This document shows, in pieces, positions 1 through 8,400 of a DNA stretch of 33,947 nucleotides. A model generated the notes under the pieces. It had not been told where the DNA came from. It ran no database searches and saw nothing but the letters and a program-made list of their open reading frames with translations. The stretch is from Anaeroplasmataceae bacterium. GTDB taxonomy: Bacteria; Bacillota_I; Bacilli_A; Acholeplasmatales; Anaeroplasmataceae. The position numbers and the translations under genes were made by a program. Numbering within the stretch: the stretch's first letter is position 1; every line of letters begins with the position of its first letter. The stretch covers positions 69,209 to 103,155 of the forward strand of contig JAIDZC010000021.1 of assembly GCA_029057785.1 (NCBI GenBank). The letters run 5' to 3'.

Positions 1-475
1 ACTTTTCATGAATATATGGAGGGAGTGGCATAGAACCTAAACGGTCCAATATTTCTACCAAAATTCCATCATATATAAGCTCAAATTTGCAGATGCCCAT
101 ATCCTCTTTTGCAATACATTTGGCCTTAAGCTCTCCATTTCCAAAAGAGATGATTGAGCCTATTTTAACTCTTCTTTGGGGCTTAGCCAGAGTTTCCCAA
201 CAGTTATTTCCTAAATCTTTTAAAAGTAAGAGTTCTATGACTGCTTGAGTTTCTTCCTTTACCCCGATAATTCTTGCAGGGATTACCTTCGTATCATTAA
301 AAACTAAGACGTCATTTTCATCAAATAAATCAACAATATCTGAAAAAACCTTGTGCTCAATGGTTTGATTTTTTCGGTTTAATACCATTAGACGAGATTC
401 ACTTCTATTTTGAAGAGGTGTTTGAGCAATCAATTCCTCTGGTAGGTAATAATCATAATCACTCGTCTTTATCAT
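1..475 (-). CDS. queA: S-adenosylmethionine:tRNA ribosyltransferase-isomerase QueA (5' part only)
   Basis: QueA transfers and isomerises the ribosyl group of S-adenosylmethionine onto 7-aminomethyl-7-deazaguanine at tRNA position 34, the penultimate step of queuosine synthesis in the cytoplasm. I translated this stretch directly: it is open from an ATG at 475 to the left edge (158 codons). It opens with [18 protein letters not shown] and contains the family block [14 protein letters not shown] near residues 57-70, then [11 protein letters not shown] near the edge. The ATG overlaps the ruvB stop as ATGA, so translation is probably coupled. ruvA-ruvB-queA is a widespread Bacillota order. The gene is cut by the window edge; nothing suggests it is broken. 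Confidence 0.95.
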   Translation of the reverse strand, partial: MIKTSDYDYYLPEELIAQTPLQNRSESRLMVLNRKNQTIEHKVFSDIVDLFDENDVLVFNDTKVIPARIIGVKEETQAVIELLLLKDLGNNCWETLAKPQRRVKIGSIISFGNGELKAKCIAKEDMGICKFELIYDGILVEILDRLGSMPLPPYIHEK

Positions 476-1479
476 GAAAACAACCCCTTTAAATATGGTA
501 TACCAAGCTCTTCATATGCTTTTTCTGTAGCTACTCTTCCTCTACTAGAGCGTTTGATATAACCTTCCTGTAAAAGATAAGGCTCATACACATCCTCAAT
601 TGTAGAAACCTCTTCAGAGATAGTTGCTGCAATAGATTCAACTCCTACTGGTCCACCCTTAAAGGTATGAATGATTGCCTTTAAATATCTATGGTCTGTA
701 TAATCTAGACCATTTTTATCTATTCCAAGCTTAGACAGAGTTTCTGTGCATATATGAAGGGTAATTCTACCTTCATTCTTTACATCAGCAAAATCACGAA
801 CACGTCTAAATAGACGATTTGCAATACGAGGTGTACCTCTGCTTCTACTTGCAAGCTCTTCTAAAGCTTCGGCATCAATTTCGGTTCCATAGACACTAGC
901 TGTTCTACTTACAATTTGCTTCAATTCTTCTAATGTGTAATACTCTAATCTTAAAACAACACCAAAACGATCTCGTAAAGGTGCAGATAAATCTCCAAAA
1001 CGAGTAGTTGCACCAACTAAAGTAAATGGAGGTAAATCCACCCGAATACTTTTTGTATTACTATCTTTTCCTACCATAATATCTAGGACATAGTCTTCCA
1101 TTGCACTATATAAAACTTCTTCTACATAACGAGGCAAACGATGAATTTCATCAATAAATAAGACATCCCCCTCGTTTAGAGTAGATAAGACTGCGGCCAA
1201 ATCACCACTGCGTTCAATAGAAGGACCTGAAATCACCTTTAGGCTTGTTCCTAGCTCATTAGCTATAATCTGAGCAAGCGTTGTTTTACCTAAGCCAGGA
1301 GGCCCATATAAAAGAACATGATCTAGGGATTCATTTCTCTTTAAGGCAGCCTGTATATAGACATCGAGCATTTCCTTAGCAGAAGCTTGTCCAATGTATT
1401 CACTTAAGCTTTGAGGACGTAAGGATAAAGTATCTTCTTCCTCTACAACCTCCGGACTCACAATTCTTTCATCTTCCAC
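472..1479 (-). CDS. ruvB: Holliday junction branch migration ATPase RuvB
   Basis: RuvB is the hexameric AAA+ motor that, with RuvA, drives branch migration of Holliday junctions in recombination repair. The 335-residue product has the usual family length. Walker [10 protein letters not shown] lies at residues 59-67, Walker B FIDEIHRL at about 108-115, sensor 1 LVGATTR at about 155-161, and the arginine-finger region APLRDRFG at about 167-174. The C-terminal third is the winged-helix DNA-binding domain (GPVGVESIA). The start is GTG with AGGTG six bases upstream. It follows ruvA by 9 bases and overlaps queA by 4 bases, so the three form one unit. Confidence 0.98.
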   Translation of the reverse strand: MEDERIVSPEVVEEEDTLSLRPQSLSEYIGQASAKEMLDVYIQAALKRNESLDHVLLYGPPGLGKTTLAQIIANELGTSLKVISGPSIERSGDLAAVLSTLNEGDVLFIDEIHRLPRYVEEVLYSAMEDYVLDIMVGKDSNTKSIRVDLPPFTLVGATTRFGDLSAPLRDRFGVVLRLEYYTLEELKQIVSRTASVYGTEIDAEALEELASRSRGTPRIANRLFRRVRDFADVKNEGRITLHICTETLSKLGIDKNGLDYTDHRYLKAIIHTFKGGPVGVESIAATISEEVSTIEDVYEPYLLQEGYIKRSSRGRVATEKAYEELGIPYLKGLFS

Positions 1480-1488
1480 TTTTTACAC

Positions 1489-2049
1489 CTACTTTACTAA
1501 TGCCTTTAAGGCTTGTTTTACTAAGGCACCCTCATCAAGAGTTTGATCAAGCTTTGGTAAGACCTTAGCAATTTCTTTTTTATTATATCCTAAAGCGAGT
1601 AATGCCTGTTCAACATCCTCTAGCTTTGTATTTTTAATCATAATTTCTTCACCAAGGTTTAATTTACCTTGTAAATCCAATATGATTTGTTGACTTGCCT
1701 TAGCACCAATGCCAGGGAATTTTCTTAAATAAGCATCATTTCTTGCTTCAATAGCTTTTACAATTTCAGAAACTGTTCCAGTTGCAAGAATAGATAGAGC
1801 ACTTTTAGGACCAATTCCACTTACAGAGATTAGTTTTAGGAATAAATCCTTTTCATCCTCACTAATAAAACCATATAAATCTATGACATCTTCTCTTACG
1901 TATTGATAAACATAAACCTTGTAATCTTTGTTCAAAGAAAAGTTATAAGGATTACTTACAATAAGTAAATATCCAATACCTTGATTTTCTACTATTATAT
2001 TTTTAGGTGTTACCTTAGTAACAACTCCTTTTATATATCCATACATCAT
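1489..2049 (-). CDS. ruvA: Holliday junction DNA helicase subunit RuvA
   Basis: RuvA binds the four-way junction as a tetramer and loads RuvB. The 186-residue product has an N-terminal OB-fold (YGYIKGVVTKV), tandem helix-hairpin-helix motifs (LISVSGIGPKSALSIL near residues 73-88 and LRKFPGIGAKASQQIILDL near 108-126), and a C-terminal RuvB-contacting domain (VEQALLALGYNKKEI). There are two consecutive ATG codons; GGTGAT lies 2 bases before the first and 5 before the second, so either could be used. It is the first gene of the ruvA-ruvB-queA unit. Confidence 0.97.
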   Translation of the reverse strand: MMYGYIKGVVTKVTPKNIIVENQGIGYLLIVSNPYNFSLNKDYKVYVYQYVREDVIDLYGFISEDEKDLFLKLISVSGIGPKSALSILATGTVSEIVKAIEARNDAYLRKFPGIGAKASQQIILDLQGKLNLGEEIMIKNTKLEDVEQALLALGYNKKEIAKVLPKLDQTLDEGALVKQALKALVK

Positions 2050-2064
2050 TAATCACCATTTTAT

Positions 2065-2073
2065 ATCATACCA
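2065..2073 (-). promoter_or_regulatory. Possible extended -10 promoter for ruvA
   Basis: On the minus strand TGGTATGAT is an extended -10 element (TGn plus a five-of-six match to TATAAT). The -35 region is poor (TTTCAT at 17 bases). The predicted transcript would begin about 9 bases before the ruvA ATG, a very short leader. It is the only promoter-like element between the upstream terminator and ruvA. Confidence 0.35.
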
Positions 2074-2123
2074 TATTCTTACAAAAAATGAAAGAAAATT
2101 TCAAAGGGTTTTAAATATATATT

Positions 2124-2151
2124 TAAAAAAGGAAAATCTGCAGGATTTTCC
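2124..2151 (-). terminator. Intrinsic terminator after the LysM gene
   Basis: On the minus strand an 8-bp stem GGAAAATC/GATTTTCC with a 5-base loop is followed directly by six T. It abuts the LysM stop codon and separates that gene from ruvA. Confidence 0.9.
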
Positions 2152-2595
2152 TTAGTTTCTAGTATAGGGATTTTTAGGTGGAAGTATCCCTGGATATGGT
2201 CTTCCTTTTGGCTTTGGTTCTACTTTTTGTGAAGCCTCTTCAATTGGAGGAATTGCTTCATTTGGAACAGTAACTGAAGTTTCTACAGGTTCTTCAAGGT
2301 CTCTTTTTTGAATTTCAGGCCCTTCTACTTTGGTAATTTCTCTTTCCTTTATTTGAGGTCTTTCTTCATAAAGTGCATTTACCTTTGGATAATACTTCTG
2401 TACAAAGCTTTCGGTATTTTCTAAGATTTGCTCAATTTCATTATGAATTAAGGGAACCTTAATTTTCATTCCGCTTGCTAAGTTATAAAAATCTGTAATA
2501 TGCAAGTTTAATCCTTTAAGTTCTTCTAACTCGATATGATACATATTTAAAATATCATGAATTGTTTCCCCATTTTTAACGATATGTTCTAGCAT
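2152..2595 (-). CDS. SafA-like single-LysM protein, possible spore morphogenetic protein
   Basis: The 147-residue product starts with one LysM domain (residues about 1-49: HIVKNGETIHDILNMY, ending in GMKIKVP). A charged, proline-rich low-complexity tail follows, ending RPYPGILPPKNPYTRN. There is no signal peptide or membrane segment, so it should act in the cytoplasm of its producer. Bacillus SafA has the same plan (LysM at the extreme N-terminus, no secretion signal, disordered tail) and in B. subtilis lies beside ruvA-ruvB-queA, as here. That synteny is recalled knowledge, and the SafA assignment is my inference; the tail is much shorter than in B. subtilis SafA. The gene follows the methyltransferase by 15 bases with GGTGATT before the ATG. 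Confidence 0.7.
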   Translation of the reverse strand: MLEHIVKNGETIHDILNMYHIELEELKGLNLHITDFYNLASGMKIKVPLIHNEIEQILENTESFVQKYYPKVNALYEERPQIKEREITKVEGPEIQKRDLEEPVETSVTVPNEAIPPIEEASQKVEPKPKGRPYPGILPPKNPYTRN

Positions 2596-2610
2596 ACAAT
2601 CACCAATATA

Positions 2611-3201
2611 TTATATGCGCTCTAAAACCAAAATATCTCCTTTTTGTTCTATGATTTTCATATTTAAATTCCAGTAAGAAAGAGTAGACCTTCTAATAAA
2701 GCTAATATGAGTTATATCTCTAAAATACCACCAATGCTCTAGGTCAACATCATCATAGGTCTTGGTAACTATGATGATTCTTCCTTTTGATTTAAGCATA
2801 TTCTGTAGCTTTAAAAGTTCATCATAAGGCTCATAAAGATGTTCAAAAACTTCAATTAAAAAAATTGTGTCATAGGTTTTATCTAAAAGCATAGGATAAT
2901 AATGCAAATCATAGTAGTCAGCTTGGATACCATTCTGATTGAGTAGATCCGCTAAGATGTGTATCTTTCCACAGCCATAATCTAGTGCGGTAGGTCCTTT
3001 TATATACTCTTTTAGTTTTTCAAATAGTCCTTTCATATACTGGATATAGCCTGCATCACATATATGAGCATCATATCTTTTTCTTTCCTCTTGAAAGGAA
3101 ATTTTGGAATCTTTAGTAATTAAACCGCACTTTGGACATATCATTGTAGAGACACCTTGGATTTTTTCTTCTCTTAAAGGGATTTTACAACAACATTTCA
3201 T
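2611..3201 (-). CDS. Class I SAM-dependent methyltransferase with N-terminal zinc-ribbon-like cysteines
   Basis: The substrate is unknown. The 196-residue product has an N-terminal cysteine cluster (C3-C4-C5 and CPKCG at residues 22-26) that looks like a small zinc ribbon. A Rossmann methyltransferase domain follows: motif I ALDYGCGKIHIL at about 72-83, an acidic residue after strand 2 (YYDLHYY), FLIEVFEHLYEP as motif IV region, and a post-motif KGRIIIVTKTY. The overall plan is Methyltransf_11/23-like. It is the first gene of a two-gene unit with the SafA-like LysM gene, which weakly suggests modification of a cell-envelope or spore component; the sequence does not prove this. AAGGATGG lies 7 bases before the ATG. 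Confidence 0.8.
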   Translation of the reverse strand: MKCCCKIPLREEKIQGVSTMICPKCGLITKDSKISFQEERKRYDAHICDAGYIQYMKGLFEKLKEYIKGPTALDYGCGKIHILADLLNQNGIQADYYDLHYYPMLLDKTYDTIFLIEVFEHLYEPYDELLKLQNMLKSKGRIIIVTKTYDDVDLEHWWYFRDITHISFIRRSTLSYWNLNMKIIEQKGDILVLERI

Positions 3202-3221
3202 AAATAATCCATCCTTTTTCT

Positions 3222-3250
3222 TTGACTATTATTAAAAATAATTATATAAT
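3222..3250 (+). promoter_or_regulatory. Sigma-A promoter for the coiled-coil gene
   Basis: TTGACT at 3222-3227, a 17-base spacer and TATAAT at 3245-3250 give a near-consensus promoter. Transcription should start near 3257, about 32 bases before the ATG at 3289, which is preceded by an AGAAAGAGG ribosome binding site. Confidence 0.88.
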
Positions 3251-3269
3251 AGATTAGATGGCGAAACAA
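3241..3269 (-). promoter_or_regulatory. Divergent promoter for the methyltransferase-LysM unit
   Basis: Read on the minus strand, TTGTTT (3264-3269), a 17-base spacer and TATAAT (3241-3246) form a promoter. Its -10 overlaps the -10 of the plus-strand promoter through the palindrome TTATATAA. The -35 is weak (three of six matches). Confidence 0.6.
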
Positions 3270-3288
3270 GATAGAAAGAGGGGTTAAT

Positions 3289-6200
3289 ATGGCTATTTTA
3301 GAAATTATTGATAATTTTAAAATGGAATATAAAAAAATCATTCAAGATTTTTCTGTTATAGACAAAAATGACCCCATTACTTCTTCTAAGCTTGGCGATT
3401 TAGATAATTCCCTTAATGCATGGACATCTACATTAAAGGATTTATTTGTTAAAAACAACAGGCATGAAGCAGATTATGAGAAGAAAAATCTATCTCATTT
3501 CACAAAATATCAACAAAAAATAAAAATTTTAAATGATTCTTTAAATAAAAACATCAAAAGTATTACTAAGGATTATATTGATGCTTGTCAAAAATTAAGA
3601 CAAAAAATTGAAATTGCCAAAAAAGATACAAACTATAGGATTGAACAATTTGAAGTCGAACTAGACTATTTTTTAGCTACGTCTGAACAAAACAAAATTA
3701 TTCTTACAAATGATTTTCAAGATGCAAAAAAAAGATTTGATTATCAAAGAGATGAGGCGAAAGAATCCTATCTTGAAATTGTCAAAAAAAATAATGCGAT
3801 TCTTAAGCAGATTAAAGAACAACTCTACGAGCATTACAAGAGAGATATCGATGAATTATTAAGCAAGCAGGCTGAGGAATTAGAAAAGCTTAAAAAATTC
3901 GTTGAAATACAAGAAATGGAGCTTTCTTCTATTACAGCTGCATTAGAAAATGAAAAAAGTAATATGAAGGAAAAATATAGACAAGAAAGTGCCAATTTAA
4001 ATGAGAACATCAAGAAGATTGCTGATGAGAAAAATAAACTGATTGATACTGCTAGGGGCCAATATACAAAGTCTATGAATGATGCTAATATTGAAAAAGA
4101 AAATAAAAAGGCAATATATCAAGCTCAAGCTCAGGCCCTATTAAAGGAATTTGTTACCAAAATCAATGTGATAGATGAAAATACTTCTTTAATTAAAAAG
4201 GAGTTTGAAAAGAAAACCAATGATATAAAAAGAGAATACTATTCTGATGTATATCAAAAGACAAAGGTATTCCATCAGCAGTTAGAACAAATTTATAATG
4301 CTACTTCTGCCTTAGATAAATATACAAGTCATGTCGTGCGTTTTAAGAATAAGCAACATCAAATGAATATCTTCATAACGAAAAAGGAAAAGGAGTTAAT
4401 ATTACTTGATTTAACTAGAGATAACACAATTAAGGTTTTAAGTAATCGTAATGATAAAAACTTCTTAGAAATAGATAAAAATTATGCCATAAAAAATATT
4501 AACGATCAAGAACAATTTGATAATAAATATTATCAGGAAAATGATAATATTTATGGAAATGATTTTAACTATACAGTAAAAAATGCAAACTATAGATTCT
4601 CTCAACAAGCGAATCTTCTTCGCTGTCAATCTCAAATACGTACAAAGCTATTAGAAAGAAATTATGATGGAATTAGTGCAAACTATTATAAGAAAATTGA
4701 AACTATCCAAAACAAAATCAATAGCTATAAATTAGCGATTGACGCAACACAAAAATTAAATACTATCGTTATCCAATATTTAGAAGAGAGCTATAAAACC
4801 CAGCTTCACCATGAAGAAACAAATAATCTTTTGGAAATTGAAAAGAATAAATTGTTAAAGGAATATAATCGTACGCAATATGAACATAATATACAAAATA
4901 TAACTCTTGCAAAGGAATATGGCTTTAAAAAGATAGATTTAGAGAATCAAAAGGCTTTAGAACAAAAGAATTTAAGAATTGTCTTAGAAAACTTGATTCT
5001 AGAAAAAAATAGTGTATCTGCTATTTATTCGATTAAACGTGAAGAATTGAATGAGCATTTTGCAAAAATTAAAACGCAAATTATCAACAACAATGATTTA
5101 AGAGTATCTAAAGAGGAATATGTTACGAATTTACTAGATAATGATGTATATTATTTAGAAAATTTAGTGCATTCTTATTCTACGTTCTTTAATTCTTTAA
5201 AGCGTAATTATTTGAATATTATTGGGGTTGTCTTAGAAGATGTATTTCCTAATGATGAAAACTATCATTACTTAGAATCCTTATTGAATAAGTTTTTAGA
5301 GTTATTTTTGATTTTCATCAGAAATGTTATACAGGATTTCCAAGAAACAATCACTTCTGTTTTAACAGAGAAGATGGACTATATTTATTCATTTAAGTAT
5401 AAGTCATCTTTTGATTCTTTGGAAGAACAGCATGAAAAGGATATCACCGAAATTAAGGAAAAGAAAAATAATATTTTGGATGAAATCGATAGTTCAAATA
5501 AAACAATTGAAAACTTTAGACAAAAAATTTACACTTTGATTAATGATAATGAAATGTTAATTCATAATAATCAGCAAAGAAAAAAGAAATTAGATTCTGC
5601 CACACAAACAATCCTGAAACAAACAGAACTCAAAATAAAGGATTATAAAGAAAAAATTGAGGATTTTTCAAAGATGATTCATATGCACAATGATGATTTG
5701 TCTGATTTAAATCAGCAGCTTTCTTCTAAGAATGCAGAGTATAAAAATGAATTACAAAAGATTCAAAAAATGTTTAAAGCTGATATTAAGATATATGTGG
5801 ATTATAAAAATGCAATCGAAGCCAATTTAAAAGCAATTGATCTTCAACTTCAGGACTTCCTAAGTAACCACTTAATGCAATCTACTTCTTCTAAGAAATT
5901 TTTATCTGAGACGGAGCAGTCTCAAAAGAGAATTCAAAGAATTATGTTAAATGCTAAAAATATAGTTCTTAAGGATCTAGATTCCTTTATCAGGGAAAGT
6001 CAATTAGATACCGAAAAGAGAAAATTGGATTGTGCTCAAGAATTTAAAAATGAAGTCAAAGAATTTAACCAAAAATATAATAAGGCTACTTATGATTATC
6101 AGACTGAGTATCATGAGACTATTGCTACTCATGAGAAAAAAATTGAAGAACAAACCATATTCCTTAATCAGATGATGAATCTATATGACCATAAACTAGA

Positions 6201-6735
6201 TATTGCCAATCAAAACTTTCAAAATGATAGTAACATATTAGATGCCTATCAACAACAGCTTAGAAATCAATTCTTCGCTTCTTACTATGCGTTAGATGAT
6301 AACTATCAAAGAATAATGGATTATCACCAAAATTTAAATTCTGAAAAAGAAAATAAATTTAAAAGGGATAAGGAATTGATTCAAAAGAACAGAACTGATC
6401 AATTGAATCAATTGAATTTAAAACTAAAGAAATTCATTAAAACAAAAAATGAAGAAATTGAACATCTTCCAATTGCATTCAAATTTAATTCTAAGATGCT
6501 CAATAAAGAAACAAAAAAGAAAAATATTCAGCTTCATGAGGATATGAAGGTTGCTAAAACAGAATATAATCTTCAAAATAAACACATTGAAAAGAATATT
6601 AGAAGCCTAAAGGCACATTTGGCACAGGATAAATTCCAAAATGAAATTAATCAAAAAAGAAATATTGCCAAAGAAAAGAAAAACAATATTGTGAATTTAA
6701 GACAGTCCATAAAAAGCATTAAAATCAATTTATAA
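3289..6735 (+). CDS. Giant coiled-coil protein of unknown function (1148 residues)
   Basis: I do not recognise this protein. Nearly all of its 1148 residues are charged heptad-like helix (K, E, Q, N, I and L rich), with no signal peptide and no Walker or other catalytic motif. Around residues 620-705 the pattern breaks into a less charged, more hydrophobic stretch (FFNSLKRNYLNIIGVVLEDVF, then LELFLIFIRNVI) that could be a hinge-like or membrane-touching helical module between two long coils. The gene is alone in its transcript with a near-consensus promoter and a terminator. It is the only recognised gene on the plus strand and converges on ftsZ. SMC-like proteins have coil-hinge-coil plans but need ATPase heads, which are absent here. 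A structural or scaffold role is plausible but unproven. It is intact from a good ATG. Confidence 0.85.
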   Translation: MAILEIIDNFKMEYKKIIQDFSVIDKNDPITSSKLGDLDNSLNAWTSTLKDLFVKNNRHEADYEKKNLSHFTKYQQKIKILNDSLNKNIKSITKDYIDACQKLRQKIEIAKKDTNYRIEQFEVELDYFLATSEQNKIILTNDFQDAKKRFDYQRDEAKESYLEIVKKNNAILKQIKEQLYEHYKRDIDELLSKQAEELEKLKKFVEIQEMELSSITAALENEKSNMKEKYRQESANLNENIKKIADEKNKLIDTARGQYTKSMNDANIEKENKKAIYQAQAQALLKEFVTKINVIDENTSLIKKEFEKKTNDIKREYYSDVYQKTKVFHQQLEQIYNATSALDKYTSHVVRFKNKQHQMNIFITKKEKELILLDLTRDNTIKVLSNRNDKNFLEIDKNYAIKNINDQEQFDNKYYQENDNIYGNDFNYTVKNANYRFSQQANLLRCQSQIRTKLLERNYDGISANYYKKIETIQNKINSYKLAIDATQKLNTIVIQYLEESYKTQLHHEETNNLLEIEKNKLLKEYNRTQYEHNIQNITLAKEYGFKKIDLENQKALEQKNLRIVLENLILEKNSVSAIYSIKREELNEHFAKIKTQIINNNDLRVSKEEYVTNLLDNDVYYLENLVHSYSTFFNSLKRNYLNIIGVVLEDVFPNDENYHYLESLLNKFLELFLIFIRNVIQDFQETITSVLTEKMDYIYSFKYKSSFDSLEEQHEKDITEIKEKKNNILDEIDSSNKTIENFRQKIYTLINDNEMLIHNNQQRKKKLDSATQTILKQTELKIKDYKEKIEDFSKMIHMHNDDLSDLNQQLSSKNAEYKNELQKIQKMFKADIKIYVDYKNAIEANLKAIDLQLQDFLSNHLMQSTSSKKFLSETEQSQKRIQRIMLNAKNIVLKDLDSFIRESQLDTEKRKLDCAQEFKNEVKEFNQKYNKATYDYQTEYHETIATHEKKIEEQTIFLNQMMNLYDHKLDIANQNFQNDSNILDAYQQQLRNQFFASYYALDDNYQRIMDYHQNLNSEKENKFKRDKELIQKNRTDQLNQLNLKLKKFIKTKNEEIEHLPIAFKFNSKMLNKETKKKNIQLHEDMKVAKTEYNLQNKHIEKNIRSLKAHLAQDKFQNEINQKRNIAKEKKNNIVNLRQSIKSIKINL

Positions 6736-6762
6736 GAGCTATGATTCATAGCTCTTTTCTCT
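6734..6762 (+). terminator. Intrinsic terminator of the coiled-coil gene
   Basis: A 10-bp perfect inverted repeat, AGAGCTATGA/TCATAGCTCT with a minimal loop, overlaps the stop codon and is followed by TTTCTCTTT. Confidence 0.88.
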
Positions 6763-6980
6763 TTAGAACAAAAGGAATAAAAATATTCCTCTAGAGGTTA
6801 AAAACCTCTAATTTAGTGATCCTATTAGTTATTCTATATTCCTATAGTTTAACCTTTACTCTACTTGGGTTTGTTAGCCCTCTCCACATAAAGCCTATAT
6901 TTAGACTTATTTGTGTTACTTTTATATTTCTTTATTTTTATTCTTATAATGATATTTTCAAATAGAATTTCCTAAGACAT
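6763..6980 (-). other. Gene-free region between convergent units; possible small RNA on the minus strand
   Basis: No convincing coding frame. Read on the minus strand it holds a run of small hairpins: CTATA/TATAG near 6834-6847, AGAGGTT/AACCTCT at 6793-6809, and AGGAATA/TATTCCT at 6773-6790 followed by TTTTGTTCT, which looks like an intrinsic terminator. A TTGAAA lies near 6956 but lacks a good -10 partner. The region could encode an RNA of about 170 bases, or simply be read-through spacer. It did not match a known RNA family that I can recognise by eye. Confidence 0.3.
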
Positions 6981-7013
6981 AAAAAAAACTCTATCAAGTA
7001 AAATTGATAGAGT
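6981..7013 (-). terminator. Intrinsic terminator of ftsZ
   Basis: On the minus strand a 10-bp stem ACTCTATCAA/TTGATAGAGT with a 6-base loop is followed by eight T, just after the ftsZ stop. Confidence 0.93.
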
Positions 7014-7021
7014 AAATTGCA

Positions 7022-8293
7022 TTATTTTTTTAACCAAGATGGGAATTCTTTGCGCTCTTTAGGTTCCTTTTGCTCACTTACACCGAACCTAGCTTCTTCC
7101 TTTTTCTTACGCTTTTCTTCTTTTAAGCGAAGTTTTTCTTGCTTTCTGGTTGATTTTATATCAAAAATTTCTTTAGTCTTATTGAAAGTAGAATCCTCTT
7201 CCTCATCAAAATCGTCTATTTCTTCTTCCTCATCACTGATATGTGTATGATTTAATCCCTCATATTCGATGTTATTTTCAGAAACATTCTTATAGATTTC
7301 AGAAGCTAATTCATCATAACCATTATTTTGTGCCTTAAGCTCATATCCTGTGGCAATTACAGTTACAATCATTTCATCACCTAGATCATTATTATAAGCT
7401 GTACCATAAATAATGTTTAAGTCCTTATCACAATTGTTTCTTATTTCAGCCAAAGCAATCTCAATTTCTTTAGCAGCAAGATTTTCAGAAGCAGTAAAGT
7501 TAACAATGGCATCAGTTGCTCCATCAATTGTAACCTCAAGTAATGAAGAACGAATCGCATTTCTTGCAGCCTTTAATGCACGATCAGGTCCAGTTGCAGC
7601 ACCAATACCCATTAGGGCAGTACCTGAGTTAGCCATAACATGGCGCACATCGGCAAAGTCGACGTTAATCATACCTGGAATAGATATGATCTCAGAAATA
7701 CCCTGAACACCTTTTCTTAAAACATTATCTGCTTCACGATATGCTTCTAGCATAGGAGTTGATGGGTCAACAATTTGTAATAATCTTTGATTTGGAATAA
7801 CAATCAAAGTATCAACATATTCTCTTAAAGCTGTAAGACCAGCTACAGCATTATTCATACGTTCAGGTCCCTCAAAAAGGAATGGTTTTGTACAAATACC
7901 AATAGTCAAGCAGCCATTTTCACGGGCACACTTAGCAATGACAGGCGCAGCACCAGTACCAGTACCTCCACCCATACCACAGGTGATAAATACCATATCT
8001 GCTTCGCTAACCATTTCACGAATTTCATCTTCACTTTCTAAAGCTGCCATACGACCAACATCAGGATTTGCACCTGCTCCATGTCCACGAGTAGTATGAC
8101 GACCAATTAAAAGACGATTTCTAGCTTTGGAATATTTTAAATCTTGAGCATCTGTATTCACAGCAATAAATTCCACGCCATGTACTTCATTCTCAATCAT
8201 ATGATCTATAGCATTTTTTCCTGCACCACCAACACCGATAACCATTATCCTTGTTCTCGCAGCTTCTAGTGAGTCAAGTTCATCAAAAATCAT
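7022..8293 (-). CDS. ftsZ: Cell division GTPase FtsZ
   Basis: FtsZ is the tubulin-like GTPase that polymerises into the division ring at midcell. The 423-residue product carries the nucleotide-binding GVGGAGKNA near residues 20-28, the tubulin signature GGGTGTGAAP at 108-117, and the T7 synergy loop with NVDFADV. The globular part ends near residue 340. The last 80 or so residues are an unusual linker: an acidic block (SDEEEEIDDFDEEED) followed by a Lys/Arg/Glu-rich helix-like block, ending in FPSWLKK, which should be the conserved C-terminal peptide that binds membrane tethers. The ribosome binding site is GGAGGG. It lies downstream of murG-murB but has its own promoter and terminator. Confidence 0.98.
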   Translation of the reverse strand: MIFDELDSLEAARTRIMVIGVGGAGKNAIDHMIENEVHGVEFIAVNTDAQDLKYSKARNRLLIGRHTTRGHGAGANPDVGRMAALESEDEIREMVSEADMVFITCGMGGGTGTGAAPVIAKCARENGCLTIGICTKPFLFEGPERMNNAVAGLTALREYVDTLIVIPNQRLLQIVDPSTPMLEAYREADNVLRKGVQGISEIISIPGMINVDFADVRHVMANSGTALMGIGAATGPDRALKAARNAIRSSLLEVTIDGATDAIVNFTASENLAAKEIEIALAEIRNNCDKDLNIIYGTAYNNDLGDEMIVTVIATGYELKAQNNGYDELASEIYKNVSENNIEYEGLNHTHISDEEEEIDDFDEEEDSTFNKTKEIFDIKSTRKQEKLRLKEEKRKKKEEARFGVSEQKEPKERKEFPSWLKK

Positions 8294-8334
8294 TTCTATC
8301 CCTCCATCTAAAAAAATTCGGAAACTCCTTATTT

Positions 8335-8363
8335 ATTTTACATTAAACGCCATTTTTTTTCAA
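8335..8363 (-). promoter_or_regulatory. Sigma-A promoter of ftsZ
   Basis: On the minus strand TTGAAA (8358-8363), a 17-base spacer and TAAAAT (8335-8340) form a good promoter. It is in the murB-ftsZ gap and predicts a leader of about 35 bases, letting ftsZ be expressed apart from murG-murB. Confidence 0.8.
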
Positions 8364-8400
8364 TATGGAAGTGATAAAAAAATTATTTTTTTTTAGTAAA

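Noticed and set aside
3289-6735. The giant coiled-coil protein as an SMC or Rad50-type ATPase, or a phage tape-measure protein
   Set aside because: No Walker A, signature or Walker B motif at either end, and no phage genes nearby.
7413-7706. 97-codon plus-strand frame within ftsZ
   Set aside because: Shadow of the ftsZ reading frame, without start signals.
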